10,000 nt of DNA, taken from assembly GCA_008636095.1 (NCBI GenBank), contig VSJD01000025.1, positions 1 to 10,000 on the forward strand. The letters run 5' to 3'. A program made the translations under genes and the position numbers. The first letter of the stretch is position 1. The number at the start of each line of letters is the position of its first letter. This DNA is from Kiritimatiellota bacterium (GTDB lineage Bacteria; Verrucomicrobiota; Kiritimatiellia; JAAZAB01). Below the pieces are notes generated by a model. That model saw only the letters and a list, made by a program, of their open reading frames with translations, was not told where the DNA came from and searched no databases. Of this stretch, positions 1 through 6,992 are shown piece after piece.

Positions 1-2338
1 CGGCGGCATCGGAGCGGTCATCTGGGGCGACGGCGCGCCCCTCATTTTCACGCTCGACAGTTATGACGTGTGGGAGACGCGAACCCTCTGGCCGGGTGAC
101 GATCCACGCTTCAACTACGCGAACCTGCGGCGGTTGAAGGAGGAAGGGCGGATTGATGAACTTTACGAAGTCGCGTTGCGGCGGCGTAACACGCGCTTCA
201 CGGAGTCTCCGCCGCCTCACCCGACGCGTCTGCCGCTCGGACGCATGGAGATCCGGTGGCCCGGGACGCCGCAGGAATTCAGCGCGCGGCTCGATCTTTA
301 CCGCGCCCGTGTCTCCGGGCGCCTGGGTTTTGTCAACGGCCAGGCGGCCTTCACTAGTTTTGTTTGTTCGGCGCGGAATGTCCTGGTCCTGGAGATTCAT
401 TGCGACAGGGCCGTTCCTTTGCCGGAGGTCATTCTTCGTCCCGCGCCCGTGGATGACTTCAGCCGGAAACTCCTGCGCTCATGGAAGTATCCTGAACCGG
501 AATTCATTCAGGAACCCAACCGAAGGACTCTTTTCCGATCTTATGGCGAGCGCAAGGAGTACAGCATCGTTGCGGAGACAGTTCACAGCAGGCGCAAAAT
601 GACGGTCTTCATGACGATCGTTGCCGGCGCGGAAGGGGACGACACGCGCGCTCGGGCGCTGCGCCTGCTGGCCGAGGCGCGCAAGGCCGGGGTGCCGACG
701 CTGCGGGCCGAACATGAAGCCAAGTGGGCCGCGTTCTGGGGGAAGTCGGCCATTCAACTGCCCGACAGCCGCATGGAGAACCTGTACTACGTCGAGCAAT
801 ATAAGCATCATTGCTGTTCGCGCGCCGGGAGCCTGCCGGTCAGCCTACAGGGGCTGTGGACAACGGATGGGGCCTGGCCTTCGTGGCGCGGCAACTACAC
901 GGATGACATGAACACCGAGATGAACTATTGGCCTGTCTATGCGTCCAACCACCTCGAAGACGCCGAACCGCTGTACGAGATGTACTGGCGCAACCTGCCG
1001 TACCACCGGAAGATAGGCGCCTACTGGTATGGCAAGGAGATTGCCATCGTCACCGGCGAGCACGGCCCCGGCGGCGAACCATTTTCCGGCCTCTTCACCG
1101 ATGAGCACTGCCCCAGCGCCGGCGTCTGGATTGCGCATCATTTCTGGCTGCACTGGCAGTACTCGCAGGACGAGAAGTTCCTGCGCGAACGCGCCTATCC
1201 GTTCATGAAGGAAATGGTCCAGGGCTATCTGCACATTCTCGAGAAACGCCCCGACGGCAAGCTCCATATTCCCTTCACGGATTGTCCCGAGTTCTTCGGC
1301 GGCCGTCCCGATCAACTTGGCGACGACACCAACTACGACCTGGCGCTGTTGCGATTTCTCCTGCAATCGTTGCTGGCGGCGCAACCGCATCTTTCATCTT
1401 TGGACCCGGATGCGGTGCGCTGGCAGGAGATTCAGGCGAATCTCGTAGACTACCCTGTTGCCGCCACCGGCTGGTTCAGTCTCTGCGAGTTCAACCGCGG
1501 TGCCGAGCCCCCCGGCGCCGCGTGGCCCGATCTGAAAGACCACCTTTGCCTGGCACTGCGCGCCGGAGATGCGCTTCCCTTATCCCATCGTCATCACAGC
1601 CACCTGATGGGCATCTATCCGCTGGGGGTCATTGATCCGGAACGCTCGGACGGGGAACGCCGCCTGGTGGAGAACAGCCTGAATGATCTCATCTTCAAGG
1701 GGACGGGGGAGTGGTGCGGCTTCTCCTTCCCGTGGGCTGCGTTGATTGCCGGACGCGCGGGCAAGGCGCGCATGGCGCATCATTTCCTGCGGCTCTACTG
1801 CGACGGTTTCCTGTCGGCAAACACCTTCAATGTGAACATCGCCGACTCGCAAGATCCGAATGGGATGTGCGCCGCGCAAGGCGAGCCGATCATGACGCTG
1901 GAGGCCGGCTTCGGGGCCGCGGCGGCGATCCTGGAGATGCTCCTGCAGAGTCAGCATGGAGTCATTCGAGTTTTCCCAACCTGTTATTCCGGATGGAAGA
2001 ACGCGGCCTTTTTCCACCTGCGCGCCGAAGGCGCCTTCCTGGTCAGCGCGCGAATGATAGACCGGCGGGTGCGCTTCGTGGAAATCGTGTCGGAAGCAGG
2101 TCGCCACTGCCGGGTGCGGAATCCCTTTGGGGCGGAATGCGTCCTCAAGGACCTCTCAGGGGGCAAAACGCGCCGACTCAAGGGCGAGGTTTTTGAGTTC
2201 CCGACGAAACGTAGCGGCATGTATCTCCTGACCTCTTCCGACTGCACGGACGTGGAGGCAGATCGGTGTCTGGCTCCGCTCCGGCGTTCCGCGCATGAGA
2301 TAAACTGGTTCGGCCTGAAGCGTGATGGCGCTCAATAA
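1..2338 (+). CDS. GH95-like glycoside hydrolase (alpha-L-fucosidase/alpha-L-galactosidase type), 5' truncated by window edge
   Basis: Predicted to hydrolyse terminal alpha-linked L-fucose or a related sugar. The reading frame is open from base 2, and the residues before the first possible start (GTG at 68) read GGIGAVIWGDGAP, typical of the N-terminal domain of this family. The gene therefore begins upstream of the window; 778 residues are visible. Numbered from base 2, visible motifs are DMNTEMNYWP (residues 302-311), TDCPEFFGG with E430 as candidate general acid, HRHHSHLMGIYPL (529-541) in the (alpha/alpha)6 barrel, and TLEAGFG (632-638), followed by AAAILEMLLQS and a C-terminal beta domain. 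Motif order and spacing match GH95. Two positions differ from characterised enzymes: the usual N-x-N pair reads D302-M-N304, and the usual IDGNFG aspartate reads E634. Substrate is therefore uncertain. Secretion cannot be judged without the N terminus. It is followed after 91 nt by a co-directional gene. The family fold is well supported, exact specificity is not. Confidence 0.85.
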   Translation, partial: GGIGAVIWGDGAPLIFTLDSYDVWETRTLWPGDDPRFNYANLRRLKEEGRIDELYEVALRRRNTRFTESPPPHPTRLPLGRMEIRWPGTPQEFSARLDLYRARVSGRLGFVNGQAAFTSFVCSARNVLVLEIHCDRAVPLPEVILRPAPVDDFSRKLLRSWKYPEPEFIQEPNRRTLFRSYGERKEYSIVAETVHSRRKMTVFMTIVAGAEGDDTRARALRLLAEARKAGVPTLRAEHEAKWAAFWGKSAIQLPDSRMENLYYVEQYKHHCCSRAGSLPVSLQGLWTTDGAWPSWRGNYTDDMNTEMNYWPVYASNHLEDAEPLYEMYWRNLPYHRKIGAYWYGKEIAIVTGEHGPGGEPFSGLFTDEHCPSAGVWIAHHFWLHWQYSQDEKFLRERAYPFMKEMVQGYLHILEKRPDGKLHIPFTDCPEFFGGRPDQLGDDTNYDLALLRFLLQSLLAAQPHLSSLDPDAVRWQEIQANLVDYPVAATGWFSLCEFNRGAEPPGAAWPDLKDHLCLALRAGDALPLSHRHHSHLMGIYPLGVIDPERSDGERRLVENSLNDLIFKGTGEWCGFSFPWAALIAGRAGKARMAHHFLRLYCDGFLSANTFNVNIADSQDPNGMCAAQGEPIMTLEAGFGAAAAILEMLLQSQHGVIRVFPTCYSGWKNAAFFHLRAEGAFLVSARMIDRRVRFVEIVSEAGRHCRVRNPFGAECVLKDLSGGKTRRLKGEVFEFPTKRSGMYLLTSSDCTDVEADRCLAPLRRSAHEINWFGLKRDGAQ

Positions 2339-2362
2339 TTTCCTCGCACGCTTCGATATTGT

Positions 2363-2377
2363 GGCATTCCGAATGCC
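2363..2377. promoter_or_regulatory. Perfect inverted repeat in the spacer after the GH95-like gene
   Basis: GGCATT-CCG-AATGCC is a perfect 6-bp inverted repeat with a 3-nt centre, located in the 91-nt gap between the glycosidase stop and the next start. No T-run follows, so it is not a normal intrinsic terminator. It could be an operator half-site pair, an mRNA-stabilising hairpin or a partial attenuator inside the operon. The repeat is directly visible; any role is inference. Confidence 0.3.
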
Positions 2378-2419
2378 GAAGTGGTGGGGAAACAGAGAAA
2401 ACAAACTGAATTTTAAAAT

Positions 2420-2424
2420 GGAGG
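2420..2424 (+). promoter_or_regulatory. Ribosome binding site fixing the start of the cysteine-hydrolase-like gene
   Basis: GGAGG lies 5 nt before the ATG at 2430. The same frame is open back to an ATG at 2322, inside the previous gene, and contains another ATG at 2418. Neither has a comparable Shine-Dalgarno sequence, and the intervening residues look like non-coding translation, so 2430 is preferred. Confidence 0.6.
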
Positions 2425-2429
2425 TTGGC

Positions 2430-3269
2430 ATGTCTGTTCGACAGAGGTTTCGTATCCCCGTGAATTACTACCGGCATTTCGACGCGGACTTCCGCTTAGA
2501 CGTGCCGGCGGAAGGCTATGGCGGATGGCAGAAGAAGGAATTGGAATTGTCCTTTGACCATACCGCGCTTGTCGTCATGCACGCCTGGGAGTTCGGCACG
2601 CGCGAACAGTATCCGGGCTGGCACCGCGTGGTGGAATTCATCCCGCGCGCGCAGGAAATCTGCCGCACCGTCTTCCCGCCGCTCCTGGCCGCGGTCCGTG
2701 AGTCCGGGATGCGCCTTTACCATGTCGTCAGTTCCGGTTCTTATGCGAAGGATTACCCGGGCTACCGGCGGGCCGTCGCGCTCGCCGGGCCGCCGCCTGA
2801 GCCGCCCGAACAAGTTCCCAGCGACCCCGTGCGCGAAGCGCTTATTGCCTTTAAGAAGGAATACGCCTACCACGGCCTGCACAACATCGAGGACATCAAG
2901 CGAGGCTTCAAGAATCTCACCTTTCCGCCCGAGGCACTTCCGGCGGGCGACGAAGGGATTGCCGAGAACGAGGCGCAACTCTTCGCGCTGTGCAAGGCGG
3001 ACCGGATCAATCACCTCATTTATGCCGGGTGCGCCATCAACTGGTGCCTGCTGCTCGACTCCGGCGGTATGGCAGAGATGAGCCGGCACGGGCTCATGTG
3101 CTCCGCGCTACGGCAGGCCGTGACGGCCGTTGAGAACAAGGAAACCGCGCGCAAGGAACTCTGCAAGGAGATCGCACTCTGGCGCGTTGCGCTCTCCTTC
3201 GGCTTTGTCTTTGACGTGGATGACTTCATTCGCGCTCTACGGGGGGAGGTGCGCCATGCAGATCGTTGA
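2430..3269 (+). CDS. Isochorismatase-fold, cysteine-hydrolase-like protein, probable divergent active site
   Basis: The product is 279 residues from the ATG at 2430, cytoplasmic, without signal peptide or membrane segment. An N-terminal strand ALVVMHAWEFG (residues 46-56) is followed by a helix and the strand SGMRLYHVVSSG (92-103). A C-terminal segment LIYAGCAINWCLLL (196-209) resembles the AGVATNVC nucleophile loop of the isochorismatase/nicotinamidase superfamily, placing C206 at the nucleophile position. The superfamily uses an Asp-Lys-Cys triad; here the first-strand position normally holding Asp appears to be H51, and no convincing Lys can be assigned. It may therefore be an atypical hydrolase or a non-enzymatic relative. 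It lies between a GH95-like glycosidase and a beta-propeller gene, whose start it overlaps by 14 nt, so translational coupling is likely. A sugar-related role is inferred only from context. Family assignment is moderate; substrate unknown. Confidence 0.7.
   Translation: MSVRQRFRIPVNYYRHFDADFRLDVPAEGYGGWQKKELELSFDHTALVVMHAWEFGTREQYPGWHRVVEFIPRAQEICRTVFPPLLAAVRESGMRLYHVVSSGSYAKDYPGYRRAVALAGPPPEPPEQVPSDPVREALIAFKKEYAYHGLHNIEDIKRGFKNLTFPPEALPAGDEGIAENEAQLFALCKADRINHLIYAGCAINWCLLLDSGGMAEMSRHGLMCSALRQAVTAVENKETARKELCKEIALWRVALSFGFVFDVDDFIRALRGEVRHADR
3245..3249 (+). promoter_or_regulatory. Ribosome binding site for the beta-propeller gene, inside the preceding gene
   Basis: GGAGG in a run of purines lies 6 nt before the ATG at 3256 and inside the 3' end of the preceding gene. 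It decides the start, because the frame is open upstream to 3130 but those residues are an out-of-frame reading of the upstream gene. Confidence 0.65.
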
Positions 3270-5007
3270 CCTTGGCGAGCCTTGCCACAACTTCCAGTTT
3301 ACAGAGTGCGTTGCGTTTCGTGACCCGCGCGACGGACGGGAAAAAATCGCCACGGCCAGCGACGTTACGGGAGCAGGTGTGGGCCTGGCCATCATCATCG
3401 ACCCAGATACCGGCCGCGGCGAGAACTATACCTTCCCCGGCGACAATGGAGCGTTTGCGGTGTTCAACCTCCGCAACGAAGCCCTGCTTTTCGGGACGAA
3501 CTGTCGCAAAGCCTACATTCTCCGGCTGAACCTGAAGGACCGCGTTTGGGCGGAACCGCTCAGGGATAAAGATCAGACCTACATCTGGAACTTCTGCATG
3601 GGGTCCGACGGCATGGTGTACGCAGGTGCCTATCCAGGCTGTCCGCTGCTGCGCTACGATCCTGAACGGCACACCCTCGAGAACCTCGGCCGCGCCTCGG
3701 ACAACCGGGATAACCTGTACAGTATACACGTCCGGACCCTCCCGAACCACATTCTCATCGCCTGCGGCACGGCGACCGATCACTTCGCCGTCTGGGATAT
3801 CGCCAATGCCCGCATGCGCGCGTTGGGCAGATCGAAGCTCGGTCCCGGCGGCTTGCGCGCGACGGCGGACATCGCGAACGATTACCTCTGCCTGCGCCGT
3901 GGCGGTGAGATGGAGTTCTACGATCCGCGGACGCTCGCACCCATTGCGCAGCCCGCAAACTTTGCCCCTGCCGATCCCGTGGACCCGCTTGCCGCCCGTC
4001 TTTCAGATGGCCGCCAGTTGGTCATCCGGGGGCAGGAATATTTCATCCGCCACGACGGCCATCCGGACTCGCCCTTCAGGGAAATTCCGGCGCCTCGCCC
4101 CGCGACGGGCATTATGACCATCATCTCCGACCCGGACGGGAACATCTGGGGCTCCAGCGCGTTCGGCCAGACCATCTTCCGATACGAACCCACGACCGGT
4201 GCACATTGGAACTCAGGCGCCGTGTGCGCGAGGGGTGGCGAAGTCTACGGTATGGCGTTCTGCCATGACCGGCTCTTCCTCGCCGCCTATTCCGGCGGCG
4301 ATCTCGTCGTCTATGACCCGGCCAAGCCATGGGATCAGCGCGGGAACGTCAACCCGCGGACCATCGGCGATCTGGGCGGAAAGCTGGTTCGCCCGGCGGC
4401 GAAGAGCGTTGTCGGACCCGACGGCGCGATCTGGAGCGGTTGGTATGCCAAGTACGGCGTCTATGGGGGCGGACTGTCGCGCGTGGACCCGGCCAGCCTG
4501 GAGATCAAGTCCTGGTATGATCCGATCCCGGAGCAGTCGGTATTGTGCCTGACCGCCGATGAACGCTGGCTGTACTTTGCCACCAGCGGCTGGGCCTGCG
4601 GGCTTCCGGCCAAGGTCGAACCGTTTTACTTCGTGGTCTGGGACCCGCAGGGCAAGATCGTCTGGAAAAAACAATACGCGGCAGGCGTTCGCCTGACCAG
4701 CGTGGCCGCCGCGTTCGGCACGGTCCTTGTCGGAGTTGGCAACGAAATCCACATCTTCGACCCGGAATCCCGGCGGTTCACCGGCGCGGTCAAGGTTGGC
4801 GTCCATTGTTACTGCCTGCTTCCATTTGGAGAAGGCCACTTCGTCGCCTTCTGCGGGAAGGAACTCTTGCTCGTCAACCCCAAAACCGCAACCACAACTA
4901 AACTCTGTGACCTGCCGGGCGAAGACCTTACCACTGCCACCGTCACGCCCCGGGGCGAACTCTACTTCGCCGCCGGCTCCCACCTCTACAAGGTCGTCAA
5001 GAACTAA
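3256..5007 (+). CDS. Cytoplasmic beta-propeller protein of unknown function
   Basis: The product is 583 residues from the ATG at 3256, with no signal peptide or membrane helix. It carries recurring blade-like units: a D-G-x-(V/I)-(Y/W)-x-G strand followed by an aromatic strand ending in (Y/V/F)DP or YEP. Examples start near residues 117 (SDGMVYAG, then LLRYDP), 292 (DPDGNIWG, then IFRYEP), 387 (GPDGAIWSGW, then LSRVDP) and in the last 90 residues (EIHIFDP, then GELYFAAG). This pattern matches SMP-30/Vgb/YncE-like and two-component-regulator-like propellers, probably six to seven or more blades. Such folds include lactonases, lyases and ligand sensors; no catalytic set can be assigned here. 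The gene overlaps the upstream cysteine-hydrolase-like gene by 14 nt and ends the operon. Context suggests work on or sensing of a sugar-derived metabolite, which is inference. Confidence 0.7.
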   Translation: MQIVDLGEPCHNFQFTECVAFRDPRDGREKIATASDVTGAGVGLAIIIDPDTGRGENYTFPGDNGAFAVFNLRNEALLFGTNCRKAYILRLNLKDRVWAEPLRDKDQTYIWNFCMGSDGMVYAGAYPGCPLLRYDPERHTLENLGRASDNRDNLYSIHVRTLPNHILIACGTATDHFAVWDIANARMRALGRSKLGPGGLRATADIANDYLCLRRGGEMEFYDPRTLAPIAQPANFAPADPVDPLAARLSDGRQLVIRGQEYFIRHDGHPDSPFREIPAPRPATGIMTIISDPDGNIWGSSAFGQTIFRYEPTTGAHWNSGAVCARGGEVYGMAFCHDRLFLAAYSGGDLVVYDPAKPWDQRGNVNPRTIGDLGGKLVRPAAKSVVGPDGAIWSGWYAKYGVYGGGLSRVDPASLEIKSWYDPIPEQSVLCLTADERWLYFATSGWACGLPAKVEPFYFVVWDPQGKIVWKKQYAAGVRLTSVAAAFGTVLVGVGNEIHIFDPESRRFTGAVKVGVHCYCLLPFGEGHFVAFCGKELLLVNPKTATTTKLCDLPGEDLTTATVTPRGELYFAAGSHLYKVVKN

Positions 5008-5144
5008 ACAAGCCATGCAAACAAAACCGAATGCGCGGCCACTTCCCGCTGCGCCAACCATACCGCTTGCGTCAACCATGCCGCTGCCACCGGCTTAACA
5101 AAATCGTTCAGCCGATGCTTCGGCAATCTTCCGCCGGAATTTTA

Positions 5145-5164
5145 AAGGCCCGCTGCCTTGTTTT
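5145..5164 (+). terminator. Possible weak intrinsic terminator after the beta-propeller gene
   Basis: AAGGC-CCGCT-GCCTT forms a 5-bp stem with a 5-nt loop and is followed by GTTTT. It lies 138 nt after the propeller stop in the 183-nt spacer (5008-5190) between two convergent genes. A second small hairpin, GCCGA-TGCT-TCGGC at 5111-5124, precedes it without a T-run. The stems are short, so termination here is tentative. Nothing else recognisable is in the spacer. Confidence 0.35.
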
Positions 5165-5190
5165 GACTGACTTTGCTTCGCGCGCCGATG

Positions 5191-6084
5191 TCATGCGCTG
5201 AAGCCGTAAAGACGCAATTTAGCCGCCAGCAGGCGATCCAGGCCGGGCAAGTCTTTCGGATAGACCGAAATCAATCGTTTGCCTTCCTGTTGATAGAGTG
5301 TCTGTTTCTTATACATGCTCATCTTGTACTGGGGAGTGTCAAGTCCCCAGTATTCGATGTACACATCCAACTCGGGCAAATAAAAGTCGGGCCGTATCTG
5401 GAACTCCGCGATGATGCGGAACTTGGCGTCGTAGCGATAGGCAAGTCCGTGCGCCGTGAGCCAGTCGGCAATGCGCCGCTCCCCCTCGGACTGCACCACG
5501 GTGCCGTCCCGTGCCTCGATGGTCTTGTTGATCTCAACCTGCGTCTCGAAATTGCGCCGTTCCAGGAAAACCTCGTCAAAACACCGGTCGCAAAAAACGC
5601 GTTGAAATGTCTGGTTTGAACGGGCGTATTCGTCCGCCGTGACCCGCGCATTGCAGCGCTGGCAATGATGTTCGGTAGCCGACGCGGCGATGCGGACGGC
5701 TTCTTCTATGAATGCTGCCGCCGCGGCGGCATCTCGCCGGATGTAGTCTTTCTCATCCGGGTTGGCTGCCATATCGCACAGGTCATGCAGGCACCCTTGC
5801 GCTGTCGCGCCGTAAGCTTTCAGCGCCTTAATCGCATATTGCCGGGTTTGCGGGTGCGGATCGCGCCGCGCCACCAGCGCGAGTGCGGCCACGGCAGCCG
5901 CCTGATCTACGCCCATCCAGGCCAACTTGCCCAGCGCCGAGGCCGACAACCGCCGTGCATTTGCGGACGACGAACGCAGCAACTCGAGCAATTCTCCAAA
6001 CGCGCCCACTTCGCCTTCACGTCCGATGGTAACCGCACGCTCCGAAAGCCTCTTTTCAAGCTGTCTGTCCATCGGGTTTTTCAT
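5191..6084 (-). CDS. HEAT-like repeat / zinc-ribbon / restriction-endonuclease-like nuclease fusion protein
   Basis: The product is 297 residues in three parts. Residues about 25-135 are alpha-helical HEAT-like repeats (ELLELLRSSSANARRLSASA, then RRDPHPQTRQYAIKALKAYG). Residues 141-168 hold a four-cysteine zinc-binding pattern, CxxC (141, 144) and CxxC (165, 168). Residues about 197-275 are a PD-(D/E)xK-like domain: EGERRIADWL, then RPDFYLPELDVYIEYWG with D233 and E244, then YKKQTLY with K259/K260. This RPDFYLPE...YIEYWG signature is seen in small nuclease domains, including those attached to superfamily I helicases. The usual ExK lysine is absent (E244-Y-W), so the lysine may come from the following helix. 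A role in DNA repair, DNA processing or defence is possible but unproven. It lies 62 nt downstream of lipB and may share its transcript. The start at 6084 has only a modest AAGGA 11 nt upstream; M5 is an alternative. Confidence 0.8.
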   Translation of the reverse strand: MKNPMDRQLEKRLSERAVTIGREGEVGAFGELLELLRSSSANARRLSASALGKLAWMGVDQAAAVAALALVARRDPHPQTRQYAIKALKAYGATAQGCLHDLCDMAANPDEKDYIRRDAAAAAAFIEEAVRIAASATEHHCQRCNARVTADEYARSNQTFQRVFCDRCFDEVFLERRNFETQVEINKTIEARDGTVVQSEGERRIADWLTAHGLAYRYDAKFRIIAEFQIRPDFYLPELDVYIEYWGLDTPQYKMSMYKKQTLYQQEGKRLISVYPKDLPGLDRLLAAKLRLYGFSA

Positions 6085-6097
6085 CAGTGCCCATATC

Positions 6098-6119
6098 CTT
6101 GCGCATCAACGCGCGCAAG
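6098..6119 (-). promoter_or_regulatory. Hairpin between lipB and the HEAT-nuclease gene, overlapping the candidate ribosome binding site
   Basis: On the - strand CTTGCGC (6119-6113) pairs with GCGCAAG (6104-6098) across an 8-nt loop, a perfect 7-bp stem. The last three stem bases (AAG) start the only Shine-Dalgarno-like sequence, AAGGA at 6100-6096, before the start at 6084. The hairpin could limit translation or reduce read-through from lipB. No T-run follows, so an intrinsic terminator is unlikely. The role is inference. Confidence 0.35.
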
Positions 6120-6146
6120 CAAAGTCAGCCTGCAATGAGTTTGTTT

Positions 6147-6857
6147 TCACAATGCGTGCAGTTTGAGAATCTTTTGCAGTTCCTCCGGCAGGTGATCTGC
6201 GGGGCCGACACATTTCAACTCCCGCCGGCAGACGTTGCTAAAATGCCCGCCCATATGTTCCCGGACCTGCGTCAGGGTAGGGCAGGCGGCGCCGAGGAGC
6301 TTTTCGAGCGAGGTGACAGCCTCGCCCGCCAGGCCGCAGGGGACAATGGTCGCAAATCCGGAAAGGTCGGGCTTGACGTTGAAACTCATGCCGTGAAACG
6401 TTACCCAGCGTTTGAGCCGGATGCCGATGGCCGCCAGCTTGCCGACCTGTGTCCAGGCGCCCGTCATGCCGGGGCGGCGATAGGCCGCGATGCCGAAATC
6501 ACCGGCGGTGCGGATGGCGATTTCTTCCAGGTTGTGCAGGTAACCGTGTGCGTCGGTCTCCTGTTCGCCCAGCCGGATTATTGGGTACATCACGAGCTGG
6601 CCGGGTCCGTGCCAGGTCGCGTCCCCGCCGCGCGAAGAGTGGTAAAGATCAATATGCAGTTTTTTCAGGTCTGCGCTCGACAACAGGACATGACTATCCT
6701 GGGCGCGCACACCGAGCGTGATGACGGAGGTGTGCTCGAGGAACAGAACCGTGTCTGGAATGGCGTCGGCGACCCGGGCGGTTACCAGCGCAGTCTGCAG
6801 GCGCACCCCCGCATCGTAAGGGAGCGGCTTTTCAATTGTAATGGCCCAGGCGGTCAT
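6147..6857 (-). CDS. lipB: Lipoyl(octanoyl) transferase LipB
   Basis: LipB moves the octanoyl group from octanoyl-acyl carrier protein to the target lysine of lipoyl-domain proteins such as GcvH; LipA then inserts sulfur. It is cytoplasmic. The product is 236 residues, close to the usual family length. Signature segments are RGGDATWHGPGQLVMYPI (76-93), the active-site lysine K140 in GKLAAIG (139-145), FHGMSFNV (154-161) and the catalytic cysteine C174 in IVPCGL (171-176). The frame continues upstream of 6857 well past the tdh start on the other strand, but conserved LipB sequence begins at MTAWAITIEKPLPYD, so 6857 is chosen. There is no Shine-Dalgarno sequence, and a good promoter ends six bases before the ATG. 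It is divergent from tdh and 62 nt upstream of the HEAT-nuclease gene. Confidence 0.96.
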   Translation of the reverse strand: MTAWAITIEKPLPYDAGVRLQTALVTARVADAIPDTVLFLEHTSVITLGVRAQDSHVLLSSADLKKLHIDLYHSSRGGDATWHGPGQLVMYPIIRLGEQETDAHGYLHNLEEIAIRTAGDFGIAAYRRPGMTGAWTQVGKLAAIGIRLKRWVTFHGMSFNVKPDLSGFATIVPCGLAGEAVTSLEKLLGAACPTLTQVREHMGGHFSNVCRRELKCVGPADHLPEELQKILKLHAL

Positions 6858-6863
6858 GGGCGC

Positions 6864-6892
6864 ATTAAATACCGCCGTTTTTGGCCTGTCAA
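6864..6892 (-). promoter_or_regulatory. Sigma-70-like promoter for lipB, possibly leaderless
   Basis: On the - strand TTGACA (6892-6887, perfect -35 consensus) is followed after 17 nt by TTTAAT (6869-6864, five of six matches to TATAAT). Six bases, GCGCCC, separate it from the lipB ATG at 6857. Normal initiation distance would put +1 at or within a base or two of the start codon. Confidence 0.6.
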
Positions 6893-6913
6893 GGCGGGAG
6901 TCGCAAGGATTTA

Positions 6914-6941
6914 TTGACAAACCGGATATAGCTGATAACGT
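6914..6941 (+). promoter_or_regulatory. Candidate promoter for tdh-kbl
   Basis: TTGACA at 6914-6919 is a perfect -35 element. A 16-nt spacer leads to TAACGT (6936-6941), which matches TATAAT poorly but is preceded by TG one base away (TGATAACGT), as in extended -10 promoters. GATAAC at 6934-6939 is an alternative with a short 14-nt spacer. The site lies back to back with the lipB promoter, with 21 nt between the two TTGACA boxes, and would give a leader of about 45 nt. Confidence 0.4.
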
Positions 6942-6992
6942 TTGCTGCGATTCGGCATGCACGCTTATATGGATCAACCGGGAGATACCAGC

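Noticed and set aside
4213..5079. - strand reading frame of 288 residues
   Set aside because: Antisense to the beta-propeller gene, whose blade motifs, start signal and operon position are consistent.
5015..5098. Proline-rich 27-residue reading frame just after the beta-propeller gene
   Set aside because: No Shine-Dalgarno sequence, no recognisable motif, and composition that follows the local base content; it lies in an ordinary 3' spacer.
5191..6084. Defence island around the HEAT-nuclease gene
   Set aside because: Neighbours are lipoate, amino-acid and sugar metabolism genes; no methyltransferase, helicase, toxin or phage gene is present in the window.
6087..6917. Long + strand reading frame of 276 residues
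   Set aside because: It is antisense to lipB, which has all family motifs; the long frame reflects GC-rich codon bias.
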